Assembly: GCF_003205515.1 (NCBI RefSeq)
Contig: NZ_KZ826484.1
Span: forward strand, 210,262-274,261
Length of the DNA stretch: 64,000 bases
Reading direction: 5' to 3'
From: Litorivita pollutaquae
GTDB taxonomy: Bacteria; Pseudomonadota; Alphaproteobacteria; Rhodobacterales; Rhodobacteraceae
A program made the translations under genes and the position numbers. Of this stretch, positions 47,053 to 56,936 are shown in pieces (position 1 is the first letter of the stretch; the number at the start of each line of letters is the position of its first letter). The notes beneath the pieces are model-generated. The model searched no databases and was not told where the DNA came from. It saw nothing but the letters and a program-made list of their open reading frames with translations.

Positions 47053-47136
47053 GTTGCCGCACATTATCCGCCGCGCGGGTTGCGGTAGGCTGTCGAAGTG
47101 CACGGCATGGAGAGGTGCGCTGCGCCGAGGCCGCGC

Positions 47137-47919
47137 TCAGGCCACCGGGTTCAAGCAATCGTGCAGCGCAATAAACCCGTTTTGCGCCATTGCATCGGCA
47201 TCGGTTTCGGTCACCGTCAATCCCTGCGCCGCCAGCGCAGCGCGATAGGCGCTGGCGCTGCGCCTATCTGCGATCAGGGCAAGGTTCTGTCCCAGCCAAT
47301 AGGGTTTGCTGGCCGACAGTTCCGCCCCTAACAGATACCCTGCAATCGCCGCCTCATCGCCGGTTAAATCGGCGGATGACAGGTGCGCGGCCAAGGCTTC
47401 GGGCCGCGATTGGCTGTTGGTCAACGCCTTAATATCCGGCGCGGCGTCGCCCAAGGGGGCACCAAGGTTGGCCGCCAGCATCGGGGTGAGGAAACTGATC
47501 ATACTGACCGCTTCGCCTGCGCTTAGATGCACCCAATGACTGCGCCCGTCTATGACAAGCAACACCACCCCGTCCCAATCAGGGTTCAGCGCCAGAAAAC
47601 CGGCGATGCGCAGTCTTGCCGAAGGGGACAAGATCGCGGCAGGGGCGGTCTGTTCCATCCCGTTCAGGCTTGGGTTCTTTGTCAAATCTGCCGCGTCCGG
47701 CAGGATCGCCGCCGGCAGGGCCGTCAGCCCATGTGCGCTGTCGTCGGCCACAATCGCAGGCATTTTGGCAGGCACGCCCAGATGCTCCATCAGGCGGCTT
47801 GCCGTGTCGCCGGCGGCCTGACCAAGCGTGCTGCGCCCGCGATAGGCCCAACCGGTAAATGTGCCAGAGCCATGGCGTAGAACGCCAATCCATTCGGGGA
47901 AAGATGTTGTGCTTTGCAT
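47137..47919 (-). CDS. 2-dehydro-3-deoxygalactonokinase (DgoK)-like protein, lacking the N-terminal kinase motif
   Basis: A 260-residue protein. Its C-terminal two thirds match DgoK (VVLLVIDGRSHWVHLSAGE, LTGDEAAIAGYLLGAELSAS, PYWLGQNLALIADRRSASAY). The N-terminus, where the family has the phosphate-binding DWGTSxLR motif, reads EWIGVLRHGSGTFTGWAYRG, without the Asp and canonical Thr/Arg. It is also about 40-50 residues shorter than usual DgoK. No galactonate aldolase or transporter is nearby. It may be a non-catalytic relative or have another role. Confidence 0.7.
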   Translation of the reverse strand: MQSTTSFPEWIGVLRHGSGTFTGWAYRGRSTLGQAAGDTASRLMEHLGVPAKMPAIVADDSAHGLTALPAAILPDAADLTKNPSLNGMEQTAPAAILSPSARLRIAGFLALNPDWDGVVLLVIDGRSHWVHLSAGEAVSMISFLTPMLAANLGAPLGDAAPDIKALTNSQSRPEALAAHLSSADLTGDEAAIAGYLLGAELSASKPYWLGQNLALIADRRSASAYRAALAAQGLTVTETDADAMAQNGFIALHDCLNPVA

Positions 47920-47985
47920 GCGCCACAGGTAGCCGCCGTGCGGGCCAAAATCAATGCCGCCGATACCGGCGCCGGTAAGTCACCA

Positions 47986-48053
47986 CATAAACCGCGCAAG
48001 CGTGTATCTAACCGGCGTATATCTATACGTGCCGGACGCTTGCGTGGGTTATG
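47986..48053. repeat. Long imperfect palindrome at the 3' end of the SulP gene
   Basis: Outer arms of 18 bases (47986-48003 and 48036-48053) pair with one mismatch and one G-U wobble; their core is CGCAAGCGT/ACGCTTGCG. Inside are CCGGC/GCCGG and GTATA/TATAC. The right arm covers the SulP stop codon. A separate perfect palindrome, ACCGGCGCCGGT, lies nearby at 47966-47977. No T-tract follows, so it is not a typical terminator, though it may act as one or protect the mRNA end. Confidence 0.7.
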
Positions 48054-49803
48054 CGGTGCCGTCTGCAGCCGTCTTCGGGGTCAAGGCCACAGCAGCATCA
48101 TATTGCGATAAAAACACCTGCCCGGTCAGCTCCTTCAGGAACGGGCTGCGCGCCAATTTGTCCATCACCGGCCCTTTGACTTCGGACAGATGCAGCGCAA
48201 TCCCCATGCCATTCAGACGGTGATTGATTTCTTCGAGGCTCTCCAACGCGCTCATGTCTATTTCGTTTACCGCTGAACACATCAACACCACATGTTTGAT
48301 CGGCTGATCACAGACCACGCGGTCATATATGTAATCCTCCAAGAAACGCGCATTGGCGAAATAGAGGCTCTCGTCGATGCGGATCGCCAGAACGTCAGGG
48401 TGGGTTTCCACCGTATGACGTTTGATGTTGCGGAAATGTTGGGTGCCGGGAACGAGGCCGACCTCGGCAATATGTGGCCGGGAGGTTTTATAAAGGAACA
48501 GCAGGATCGATAGCGCCACGCCGGTTGAGACACCCACCTCGACGCCAGAGATCAGCGTGAGGAAGATCGTCGCAAACACCGCCGCAAAATCGACCTTGGA
48601 ATAGGCCCATGTCTTGGTCAGGATCGAGAAATCCACCAAGGACATGACCGCCACAATGATGGTCGCAGCAAGGGTCGCTTTGGGGAGAAAGAACAAAAGC
48701 GGGGTCAGTAAAAGCGCAGCGAGCGCGATGCCGATGGCGGTGAAGGCCCCTGCCGCAGGGGTCTCGGCCCCCGCGTCGAAATTCACCACCGAGCGGGCAA
48801 AACCGCCAGTGACCGGATAGCCGCCCGATAGCGCGGCAGCGATATTGGAGGCGCCAAGGCCGACCAATTCCTGGTCCGGTACAATGCGTTGACGTTTCTT
48901 TGCGGCGAGGGTTTGGGCCACCGATACGGATTCGACAAAGCCGATGACCGAAATCAGCAAGGCCGCGACGAACAGCTGTGACCAGATGTCGGGGTCAAAG
49001 CTGGGCACGGTGAGCGGGGGCAGGCCGCTGGGCACGGCACCGACGATTTTGACGCCCGCTTCGTCAAGATTGAACAGCCAGACCGCCAATGTGGTGACGA
49101 CGACGGCCCCGACGGGTCCGGCCTTGGCCAGAATATCTGCCAGACGCGGCGCCATCCCTGTGGCCAAAAGCGCGGGTTTGAGCCCCTTGCGGACCCAAAA
49201 CAGGAACACCACCGTGGCCACACCGATGACGAGCGTGATGATGTTGGTCTGTGCGAGGTGCCCGACCAAGGAGGATAAGAGCTGGATCAGGTTGTGACCC
49301 TGCGCCTCAATGCCAAAGATATGTTTGAGTTGCGATGTGGCGATCAAAACGCCCGATGCGGTGATGAAGCCGGCGATCACCGGATGCGATAGGAAATTCG
49401 CCAAGAACCCCAACCGGAACACGCCCATCACCAACAAAATCACGCCGGACATAAAGGCCAACGTCACGGCCGCCAAAGCATACTCTGCCGTGCCTTGCAG
49501 CGCCATATTGCCCACCGCCGCCGCCGTCATCAATGAGACAACCGCCACCGGACCCACGGCCAATGCACGGCTGGTGCCGAAAATCGCATAGGCCACCAAT
49601 GGCAGGATCGACGCATAAAGCCCCATCTGCGCCGGAAGTCCCGCCAGAAGGGCATAGGCAAGCGATTGCGGGATCAACATGATCGTTACGATGATTGCCG
49701 CAACCCCGTCCGAGGTGAGCGTCGCGCGGTTATAGGTCTTGCTCCACTGCAGAATCGGCAGGTGTCGTTCAACTTGGGCGCGGGAGGGGATCAGGCGGTT
49801 CAT
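48049..49803 (-). CDS. SulP family anion transporter with STAS domain
   Basis: A 584-residue SLC26-like permease. The membrane part (about 25-430) contains PQSLAYALLAGLPAQMGLYASILPLVAY, the SulP signature, and GGYPVTGGFARSVVNF. A C-terminal STAS domain (about 450-560) includes HVVLMCSAVNEIDMSALESLEEI. Substrates in bacteria are sulfate, bicarbonate or dicarboxylates; no neighbouring gene selects among them. Start at the ATG at 49803; a TTG just before is possible. Strong AT-rich promoter upstream. Confidence 0.92.
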   Translation of the reverse strand: MNRLIPSRAQVERHLPILQWSKTYNRATLTSDGVAAIIVTIMLIPQSLAYALLAGLPAQMGLYASILPLVAYAIFGTSRALAVGPVAVVSLMTAAAVGNMALQGTAEYALAAVTLAFMSGVILLVMGVFRLGFLANFLSHPVIAGFITASGVLIATSQLKHIFGIEAQGHNLIQLLSSLVGHLAQTNIITLVIGVATVVFLFWVRKGLKPALLATGMAPRLADILAKAGPVGAVVVTTLAVWLFNLDEAGVKIVGAVPSGLPPLTVPSFDPDIWSQLFVAALLISVIGFVESVSVAQTLAAKKRQRIVPDQELVGLGASNIAAALSGGYPVTGGFARSVVNFDAGAETPAAGAFTAIGIALAALLLTPLLFFLPKATLAATIIVAVMSLVDFSILTKTWAYSKVDFAAVFATIFLTLISGVEVGVSTGVALSILLFLYKTSRPHIAEVGLVPGTQHFRNIKRHTVETHPDVLAIRIDESLYFANARFLEDYIYDRVVCDQPIKHVVLMCSAVNEIDMSALESLEEINHRLNGMGIALHLSEVKGPVMDKLARSPFLKELTGQVFLSQYDAAVALTPKTAADGTA

Positions 49804-49854
49804 CAAAGGACCTTATCGAAGCGGTGCGTGCATGTCGCGGTGAGAAGAGATTTC

Positions 49855-49883
49855 TTATATATTCGGAAAATAAAATATGTAAA
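49855..49883 (-). promoter_or_regulatory. Likely sigma-70 promoter for the SulP gene
   Basis: On the minus strand TTTACA is followed 16 bases later by TATATA (or 17 by ATATAA), within the most AT-rich patch nearby, about 52-80 bases before the SulP start. The remaining gap to the oxoprolinase start at 50120 shows no gene or clear site. Confidence 0.45.
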
Positions 49884-50119
49884 GAGCTGCGTAATCCGCG
49901 CAGCGTCTTCGGTCTAATGGTATCGGCATCCGAACCTGTGCCGGGATCGACTGGCAACAAGGCCGGAAGCGTAACGGTCTTAACCGGAATGCGCCCGGCT
50001 GGCCGGTATGTCAGACCCCGCGCGTTGACATTTGCGCCGGGGGCTGAGCAATTTGCGCAGGTGCCGCAATGGGTTTTGTCCCGCCGTTGGCGCAGGAGAT
50101 TCATCACGGGGCTTTTGCT

Positions 50120-53100
50120 ATGACCGATCGCAACACCGCATCACAGGCGCAGTCCATCACACCGCCCGCTTGGCAATTCTGGATTGATCGTGGCGGCACG
50201 TTTACCGATATCGTTGCGCGTCGTCCCGATGGGCAGATCGTGACGCATAAGGTTCTGTCGGAAAACCCCGAACGCTATAAGGACGCTGCCGTGCAGGGTA
50301 TCCGCGATTTGATGGGGCTGGCGGCGGATGCGCCTTTTGCGGACGGGTCCATCGCCCATGTCAAAATGGGCACCACCGTGGCAACCAATGCGCTGCTTGA
50401 ACGCAAGGGTGAGCGGGTATTGCTGGTGATCACCAAGGGATTTGGTGATCTTTTACAGATCGGCTATCAATCGCGGCCGCGCTTGTTTGATTTGCACATC
50501 AAGCGTCCTGAATTGCTTTATGAGCGTGTGGTCGAGATGGATGAACGCTTGGATGCCGAGGGCGGAGTATTGCGCCCCTTGGAGGAGGCGGCCCTGCGCA
50601 CGGATTTGCAATCGGCGTTTGATGAAGGCCTGCGCGCCGTGGCGATTGCGGGACTGCATGGGTATCTCAATCCCGCGCATGAAACCCGCGCGGCCCGGAT
50701 TGCACACGAGGTCGGGTTCACCCAAATTTCTACCTCGCATGAGGTCTCGCGCCTCGCCAAATTGGTCGGGCGTGGTGACACCACCGTGGTCGATGCTTAC
50801 CTCTCGCCGGTTCTGCGCGGCTACGTGGATCAGGTCGCTGGCGCGCTTGATCTTGGCCGCGCCTGCGCGCGGTTGATGTTCATGCAATCCAGTGGCGGAT
50901 TGACCGATGCGGGACGGTTTCAGGGGCGCGATGCGATTTTGTCAGGTCCGGCGGGCGGCATTGTCGGCATGGTCAAAACCGGCGAAGCCGCAGGGTACGA
51001 CCGGTTGATCGGTTTTGATATGGGCGGCACGTCCACCGATGTCAGCCACTATGCCGGTGCCTATGAGCGCAGCTTTGAGACCGAGGTCGCAGGCGTGCGG
51101 ATGCGCGCGCCGATGATGGATATTCACACCGTTGCGGCGGGGGGCGGCTCGATCTGCAGCTTCCGCGACGGGCGGTTTCAAGTCGGGCCGGAAAGCGCCG
51201 GCGCCGATCCGGGGCCGGCGTGCTACCGGCGTGGTGGACCGCTGACCGTGACCGATTGCAACGTGATGCTGGGCAAACTGAACCCGGATTACTTTCCCTC
51301 GGTGTTCGGCCCTGACGGGGATCAACCTCTTGATGCGGAGGCTGCGCGTGCGGGGTTTGCACGGCTGGCTGCCGAGGTCGCCGCCGCCACGGGACAACTG
51401 GCAATGCGCCCCGAAGATATCGCTGCCGGTTTCTTGCGCATCGCCGTCGACAACATGGCCAATGCGATCAAGAAAATCTCGGTCGAGCGGGGCCATGATG
51501 TGACCGGCTATACCTTACAATGCTTTGGCGGGGCGGGGGGACAACATGCCTGCCTTGTCGCCGATGCATTGGGAATGCGGCGGGTGATGTTGCATCCGCA
51601 TGCGGGGGTGTTGTCGGCCTATGGCATGGGTTTGGCCGAAATCCGCGCCCTGCGCGAGGTGCAACATGACGGGCCTTTGGCCGACGTTGCGCCCGCCCGC
51701 GCGGGTTTGGAGGCCATCGCCGCCGAGGCCCGCGCCGAGGTCGAAGAGCAAGGCGCATCTTCCCCAAGGCTGCACCTGCATGCGCATCTGCGCTATGAGG
51801 GATCGCATCAACCGCTTGAGGTGCCCTTCGGCAGCGCCGATGACATGCGTGCCGCATTTGAAGAGGCCCATCGCCAGCGCTTTGGCTTTGCCTCGCCCGA
51901 GCGCGCGGTTCTGTTTGATATGCTCGCCGCCGAAGCCATAGGCCACGCCCCTGATGTGCCCGCCAACACCATGCCAGCCGGCGATGCACAGGCCGCCGCG
52001 ATGGTGCCGCTTTATCTGGGGCAGGCATGGGGTGATGTGCCGCTTTATGACCGCGATACGTTGGGCCTTGGCACATGCGTTATCGGCCCCGCCGTCATCA
52101 CCGAAGCCACCGGAACCAACGTGATTGAGGCAGGGTGGAGCGCCGCGCCCGACGAAGCCGGAAACCTGATCCTAACGCGAGACACTGCGGTCCCGCGCAG
52201 CGCGGCGGCGGGAACCAAGGCCGATCCGGTCTTGCTTGAGGTGATGAGCAATCTGTTCATGTCGGTCGCCGATCAAATGGGCGCAACCTTGGCCAATACC
52301 TCTTGGTCGGTGAACATCAAGGAACGGCTCGATTTTTCCTGCGCGATTTTCGATGCGCGCGGTGATTTGGTCGCCAATGCCCCGCATGTGCCGGTGCATT
52401 TGGGGTCTATGTCGGACAGCATCAAAGAGGTGATGCGCCGCAATCGTGATGTGCAGGACGGCGATGCGTTCATGCTCAATTCGCCGTTTTCGGGCGGGAC
52501 ACATTTGCCCGATGTGACCGTGGTGACGCCGGTGTTTGTGGGCGGGCGCGCGGCCTATTGGTTGGGCAGTCGCGGGCATCATGCCGACATCGGGGGCCGC
52601 ACCCCGGGGTCCGGCCCGCCCGACAGCCGCCACATCGACGACGAAGGCGTGCTCATCGACAATATGCAAGTGATGAAGGGCGGCGCATTTTTGGAAGCCG
52701 CAGCACGCGATGTGTTGGCGTCGGGCAAATACCCCGCCCGCAACCCTGACCAAAATATCGCGGACCTCAAGGCGCAAATCGCCGCCAATGAAACCGGTCG
52801 CCGCGCGCTTTTGCAGATTGCGGCGCGCTATGGTGCCGATGTGATCACCGCCTATATGGGGCATGTGCAAGACAATGCCGAGGCCAGCGTGCGGGCCATT
52901 CTGGCCGATCTGCCGGACGGGCGTTTCACCTATCCGATGGACAGCGGCGCCAAAATAGAGGTTGCCCTTCGGGTGGACCGGACCGCCGGACGTGCCACGG
53001 TGGATTTCACCGGCACCTCGGCGCAGGACGCAGGCAATTACAATGCGCCCTTTGCGATTTGCCGTGCTGTGGTGCTTTATGTGTTCCGCACATTGGTGGG

Positions 53101-53746
53101 CAAGGAAATCCCGCTGAACGAGGGTTGCCTCAAACCGGTTGAGATCATCGCGCCCGAAGGCAGCATGTTAAACCCGCGTTATCCTGCCGCCGTGATTGCG
53201 GGCAATACGGAGGTCAGTCAAGCCGCCTGTAACGCGCTTTATGGGGCGCTGGGCGTGATGGCCGGATCGCAAGGCACGATGAATAATTTCATCTGGGGGA
53301 ATGAGACCTTCCAAAACTATGAAACCATTGCCGGCGGCACCGGGGCGGGGCCGGGATTTGACGGATGCGGCGCGGTGCAAAGCCATATGACCAACACACG
53401 CATGACCGATCCCGAGATTTTGGAGAAACGCTTTCCCGTGCGGCTGGAGCATTTCGGCATCCGGCGCGGATCGGGCGGAGCGGGGCGCTGGCGCGGTGGT
53501 GACGGGGCCGAACGGCATTTGCGGATGCTTGAGCCGGTGACCGTAACCACGCTTTGTTCCCATCGCATTGTGCCGCCCTTTGGCGCGGCGGGCGGCGATG
53601 CGGGGGCGGTGGGTGAGAACAACGCGCAAATGCCGGACGGAACGCGGATCAGTTTGGAGGGCAACGCAGAAATTGACCTGCCTGCCGGCGGGCTTTTTGT
53701 GATGCGCACACCGGGCGGCGGCGGGTGGGGTCCTCAGGACACGTAG
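50120..53746 (+). CDS. 5-oxoprolinase / hydantoinase A-B fusion protein
   Basis: A 1208-residue ATP-dependent amidohydrolase that opens 5-oxoproline to glutamate or acts on related hydantoins. The HyuA half (about 15-690) has the actin-like nucleotide site: WIDRGGTFTDIVARR, KMGTTVATNALLERKG and GFDMGGTSTDVSHY. The HyuB half (about 700-1208) has LFMSVADQMGATLANTSWSVN, NSPFSGGTHLPDVTVV and GAGPGFDGCGAVQSHMTNTR. The single-chain form matches eukaryotic OPLAH. Start at the ATG at 50120 with a weak GGGG site; an upstream in-frame ATG at 50069 adds 17 residues. Confidence 0.93.
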   Translation: MTDRNTASQAQSITPPAWQFWIDRGGTFTDIVARRPDGQIVTHKVLSENPERYKDAAVQGIRDLMGLAADAPFADGSIAHVKMGTTVATNALLERKGERVLLVITKGFGDLLQIGYQSRPRLFDLHIKRPELLYERVVEMDERLDAEGGVLRPLEEAALRTDLQSAFDEGLRAVAIAGLHGYLNPAHETRAARIAHEVGFTQISTSHEVSRLAKLVGRGDTTVVDAYLSPVLRGYVDQVAGALDLGRACARLMFMQSSGGLTDAGRFQGRDAILSGPAGGIVGMVKTGEAAGYDRLIGFDMGGTSTDVSHYAGAYERSFETEVAGVRMRAPMMDIHTVAAGGGSICSFRDGRFQVGPESAGADPGPACYRRGGPLTVTDCNVMLGKLNPDYFPSVFGPDGDQPLDAEAARAGFARLAAEVAAATGQLAMRPEDIAAGFLRIAVDNMANAIKKISVERGHDVTGYTLQCFGGAGGQHACLVADALGMRRVMLHPHAGVLSAYGMGLAEIRALREVQHDGPLADVAPARAGLEAIAAEARAEVEEQGASSPRLHLHAHLRYEGSHQPLEVPFGSADDMRAAFEEAHRQRFGFASPERAVLFDMLAAEAIGHAPDVPANTMPAGDAQAAAMVPLYLGQAWGDVPLYDRDTLGLGTCVIGPAVITEATGTNVIEAGWSAAPDEAGNLILTRDTAVPRSAAAGTKADPVLLEVMSNLFMSVADQMGATLANTSWSVNIKERLDFSCAIFDARGDLVANAPHVPVHLGSMSDSIKEVMRRNRDVQDGDAFMLNSPFSGGTHLPDVTVVTPVFVGGRAAYWLGSRGHHADIGGRTPGSGPPDSRHIDDEGVLIDNMQVMKGGAFLEAAARDVLASGKYPARNPDQNIADLKAQIAANETGRRALLQIAARYGADVITAYMGHVQDNAEASVRAILADLPDGRFTYPMDSGAKIEVALRVDRTAGRATVDFTGTSAQDAGNYNAPFAICRAVVLYVFRTLVGKEIPLNEGCLKPVEIIAPEGSMLNPRYPAAVIAGNTEVSQAACNALYGALGVMAGSQGTMNNFIWGNETFQNYETIAGGTGAGPGFDGCGAVQSHMTNTRMTDPEILEKRFPVRLEHFGIRRGSGGAGRWRGGDGAERHLRMLEPVTVTTLCSHRIVPPFGAAGGDAGAVGENNAQMPDGTRISLEGNAEIDLPAGGLFVMRTPGGGGWGPQDT

Positions 53747-53794
53747 CCGGGATGGCAGAATGTCGCTTTAGGGCGGGCGGCATCCGGCACGCTA

Positions 53795-53825
53795 TTGACC
53801 TTCCCACGACTGGAAGGACTATATG
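53795..53825 (+). promoter_or_regulatory. CueR-type promoter/operator for the copper operon
   Basis: A -35 box TTGACC (53795-53800) and a -10 box TATATG (53820-53825) are separated by 19 bases, the over-long spacer typical of MerR-family activation. Within it lies the inverted repeat CCTTCC-N7-GGAAGG (53799-53817), the Cu(I)-CueR box pattern. It precedes the P-type ATPase start by 31 bases. Confidence 0.88.
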
Positions 53826-53856
53826 CCTGTCGAGATGATGCAAAAAGGCCGCCCCG

Positions 53857-56472
53857 ATGCCCCACGATGATTCACAAACGCCCGCCCACACGGGCGATGA
53901 CACGCCCCGTCACGTCGCCCCCGTTGGCGGGCACGATGCCGCAGAGCCGCGCAAGGCCTCCCGCGATGGGATCAGTTTTTCCATCGACGGAATGCATTGC
54001 GCAGGCTGCGTGGGGCGGGCCGAACGGGCTCTCGCAGGGACACCAGGCGTGGCGGAAGCTTCGGTTAATTTGGCCACCGAACGTGGAACCATTACCGCAA
54101 AGGCCGGTGTCGATGCGGCGGTTCTGACCCGGGATGTGGTCGCAGCTCTGACCAAGGCAGGATACCCGGCGCGCACCCGTGAGGTTGTATTCGATGTTTC
54201 GGGAATGAGCTGCGCCTCTTGTGTCGGACGTGTCGAAACCGCATTGCGCGGCGCCGAAGGGGTGGTTGAGGCCACGGCAAACTTCGCCGCCGACACGGCG
54301 CAGGTGCGCTACCTTGAGGGGGCCACCGATCCCGCGCAATTGGCGCGGATCATTACATCGGCGGGATATGAGGCGCATCCGCGGGGCGCGGCGGATGGCG
54401 CTGGCGCAGAGGAAGATGCCGGCGCGGCGCGGCGGGATGCAGAATTGCGCCGTGCGGCATGGTCGGCAGGCGTGGCGGGGGCGTTGGCTCTGCCGGTGTT
54501 TGTGGTCGAGATGGGCGGGCATCTATTCCCGCCGTTCCATCATTTCCTGATGGGCCTTTACGGCCAGGACGCCCTTTGGATGGGGCAGTTTATTTTGACC
54601 ACGTTGATTTTCTTATGGCCCGGACGGGTGTTTTTCATCCGTGGTATTCCGGCGTTGCTGCGCGGCGCACCCGAGATGAACAGCCTTGTCGCACTGGGCG
54701 CAGGTGCGGCCTATGCGTTTTCGGTGATCTCGCTTTTCGCGCCGGGCATTTTGCCCGATGGCGCGGCAGCGGTCTATTTCGAAGCGGCCGCCGTGATCGT
54801 GGCATTGATCCTTTTGGGGCGCTGGTTGGAAGCCCGCGCCAAAGGCCGCGCGGGGGCGGCGATACGGGCGCTGATTGCCTTGCGCCCTGACGTGGCCGAG
54901 GTCCGGCGCGGCGCAGATTGGACCGAAGTGCCGTTGAGCGCGGTCGTCGTCGGCGATCTATTGCGCCTGCGCCCGGGGGCGCGGGTGGCGGTCGACGGCG
55001 TGGTGCGCGCGGGCGAGAGCTATGTCGATGAAAGCATGATGACCGGCGAACCGGTGCCCGTTGCCAAAACCCAAGGCGCATCCTTGAGCGCAGGCAGCAT
55101 CAACACGCAGGGCGTGTTGCAATACGAGGCCACGGCTGTCGGCGCAGATACGGCTTTGGCCAAGATCGTCGCCATGGTCGAACGGGCACAGGGCGGCAAA
55201 TTGCCGGTACAGGCACTGGCCGACCGCGTGGTGCGGGTGTTCGTGCCGGTGGTGATTGCCATTGCCCTGCTCACTGTGGCGGCATGGATGATTTTTGCCC
55301 CTGCGCCGGCATTGGGGTCCGCATTGGTCGCGGGGGTGTCGGTGTTGATCATTGCCTGTCCCTGCGCGATGGGTTTGGCGACGCCGACGTCGATCATGGT
55401 CGGGACTGGTCGGGCGGCGGCATTGGGCGTCTTGTTTCGCAAGGGGGATGCGTTGCAACGCCTGTCTGCGGTCAAGGTTATGGCTTTTGACAAGACCGGA
55501 ACATTGACCGAAGGCCAGCCTGATGTGCGTGAGGTCCTGTGTACAGCAGGTTTTGAGCGCGCCAATGTGTTGCGCCTCGCTGCCGCCGCTGAAAGCGGAT
55601 CGGAGCATCCCGTCGCCCGTGCGATCCTGCGCGCGGCGAAAGGGATGGACCTACCCGAGGTAGAGGCCTTTCGCGCGGTGACGGGCGCCGGGATCGAGGC
55701 CGAAGTCGAAGGCCGCGCCCTGCGCATCGGATCGGCACGGATGATGGGTGAAGCGGGGCTGGACCTTGCGCCATTTGCGAAGGCCCTGGCGGAAAGCGAC
55801 GCAGCGGGCGCCAGCCCCTTGTTCGTGGCGATTGACGGCGCTTTGGCGGCGCTGATCAGCGTTGCGGATGCGCCGAAACCCTCTGCGGCGGCGGCGGTCA
55901 AAGCGCTGCATGCGCGCGGCGTCAAGGTTGCCATGATCACCGGCGATGCACGGGCCGCCGCCGATGCTGTCGCCGCAGATCTCGGGATTGATCACGTCGA
56001 GGCGGAGGTGCGCCCCGAGGACAAGGCCGCCGCGATTGTGGCCCTGCGCGATCGCTATGGCGCGGTGGCCTTTACCGGTGACGGGATCAACGACGCACCG
56101 GCCTTGGCCGAAGCCGATGTCGGATTGGCCATAGGCACCGGCACCGATGTCGCCATAGAGAGCGCCGATGTGGTGTTGGTCTCTGGTGATCCTGTCGGGG
56201 CGGTCACGGCGCTTGATCTGTCGCGCAAAACCATGCGCAACATTCGGCAAAATCTGTTTTGGGCCTTTGCCTACAATGCCGCGCTGATCCCCGTGGCGGC
56301 AGGGGTGCTTTATCCGGCGTTCGGCGTGACGCTTTCTCCGATGTTGGGTGCGGGGGCGATGGCGCTGAGCTCGATCTTCGTGTTGTCGAATGCGTTGCGC
56401 TTGCGCCGGGTGACGCCGGTATTGACGGACGTGCCTGCCATATCCCCCATCGCGAAAGGAGAAGCTGCATGA
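53857..56472 (+). CDS. copA: Cu(I)-exporting P1B-type ATPase (CopA-like)
   Basis: An 871-residue heavy-metal P-type ATPase. Two N-terminal metal-binding domains carry GMHCAGC (Cys48, Cys51) and GMSCASC (Cys119, Cys122). Eight membrane helices surround the transport motif CPC at 501-503. The phosphorylated Asp545 is in DKTGTLTEG, SEHPVARAI is in the nucleotide domain and GDGINDAPALAEADVG is the hinge. CPC with adjacent CueR indicates copper (or silver) export to the periplasm. It overlaps cueR by four bases (ATGA). Confidence 0.95.
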   Translation: MPHDDSQTPAHTGDDTPRHVAPVGGHDAAEPRKASRDGISFSIDGMHCAGCVGRAERALAGTPGVAEASVNLATERGTITAKAGVDAAVLTRDVVAALTKAGYPARTREVVFDVSGMSCASCVGRVETALRGAEGVVEATANFAADTAQVRYLEGATDPAQLARIITSAGYEAHPRGAADGAGAEEDAGAARRDAELRRAAWSAGVAGALALPVFVVEMGGHLFPPFHHFLMGLYGQDALWMGQFILTTLIFLWPGRVFFIRGIPALLRGAPEMNSLVALGAGAAYAFSVISLFAPGILPDGAAAVYFEAAAVIVALILLGRWLEARAKGRAGAAIRALIALRPDVAEVRRGADWTEVPLSAVVVGDLLRLRPGARVAVDGVVRAGESYVDESMMTGEPVPVAKTQGASLSAGSINTQGVLQYEATAVGADTALAKIVAMVERAQGGKLPVQALADRVVRVFVPVVIAIALLTVAAWMIFAPAPALGSALVAGVSVLIIACPCAMGLATPTSIMVGTGRAAALGVLFRKGDALQRLSAVKVMAFDKTGTLTEGQPDVREVLCTAGFERANVLRLAAAAESGSEHPVARAILRAAKGMDLPEVEAFRAVTGAGIEAEVEGRALRIGSARMMGEAGLDLAPFAKALAESDAAGASPLFVAIDGALAALISVADAPKPSAAAAVKALHARGVKVAMITGDARAAADAVAADLGIDHVEAEVRPEDKAAAIVALRDRYGAVAFTGDGINDAPALAEADVGLAIGTGTDVAIESADVVLVSGDPVGAVTALDLSRKTMRNIRQNLFWAFAYNAALIPVAAGVLYPAFGVTLSPMLGAGAMALSSIFVLSNALRLRRVTPVLTDVPAISPIAKGEAA

Positions 56473-56870
56473 ACATTGGAGAGACCGCCGAAAAATCCGG
56501 CCTGCCCGCCAAGACCATTCGCTATTACGAAGACATCGGGTTGATCGCGCCACTGCGCAGCGCCAATGGCTACCGTGATTTTGGTGCGGCGGATTTGCAC
56601 AAGTTGGCCTTCATTGCCCGGGCCCGTGCCTTGGGGTTTTCGATTGAGGATTGCCGCAGTCTTCTGGCGCTTTACGAGGATGCGGGTCGGGCCAGCGCCG
56701 ATGTGAAACGTATTGCGCAAGAGCATCTTGGCCGGATCGAGGAGAAGATTGCGCAGTTGCAATCCATGCAGGACACCTTGTCGGATCTGGTGCAGGCCTG
56801 CTGCGGCGATCATCGCCCCGATTGCCCGATCCTTGGCGATCTTGCCGGGGCTTTGACGCGCAAGATTTAG
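56469..56870 (+). CDS. cueR: Cu(I)-responsive MerR-family regulator CueR
   Basis: A 133-residue MerR protein. The N-terminal winged helix has GETAEKSGLPAKTIRYYEDIGL, followed by the dimerisation helix. The metal loop contains Cys111/Cys112 and Cys119 in ACCGDHRPDCPI, which matches the two-Cys Cu(I) site of CueR rather than the mercury or zinc versions. It is co-transcribed behind the ATPase it controls, an activator of its own operon through the long-spacer promoter upstream. Confidence 0.93.
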   Translation: MNIGETAEKSGLPAKTIRYYEDIGLIAPLRSANGYRDFGAADLHKLAFIARARALGFSIEDCRSLLALYEDAGRASADVKRIAQEHLGRIEEKIAQLQSMQDTLSDLVQACCGDHRPDCPILGDLAGALTRKI

Positions 56871-56912
56871 GCGCGGGTCAAGAGAGCATTGCCTAGGCAT
56901 GCCGACCCACGC
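56871..56912. terminator. Possible terminator between cueR and gap
   Basis: GCGCGGGTC directly after the cueR stop pairs with GACCCACGC at 56904-56912 with one mismatch, around a 24-base loop. There is only a weak T-run, so this is tentative. It sits between convergent genes. Confidence 0.35.
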
Positions 56913-56936
56913 GGTTTGGTGATTCCAGATGCCCGG

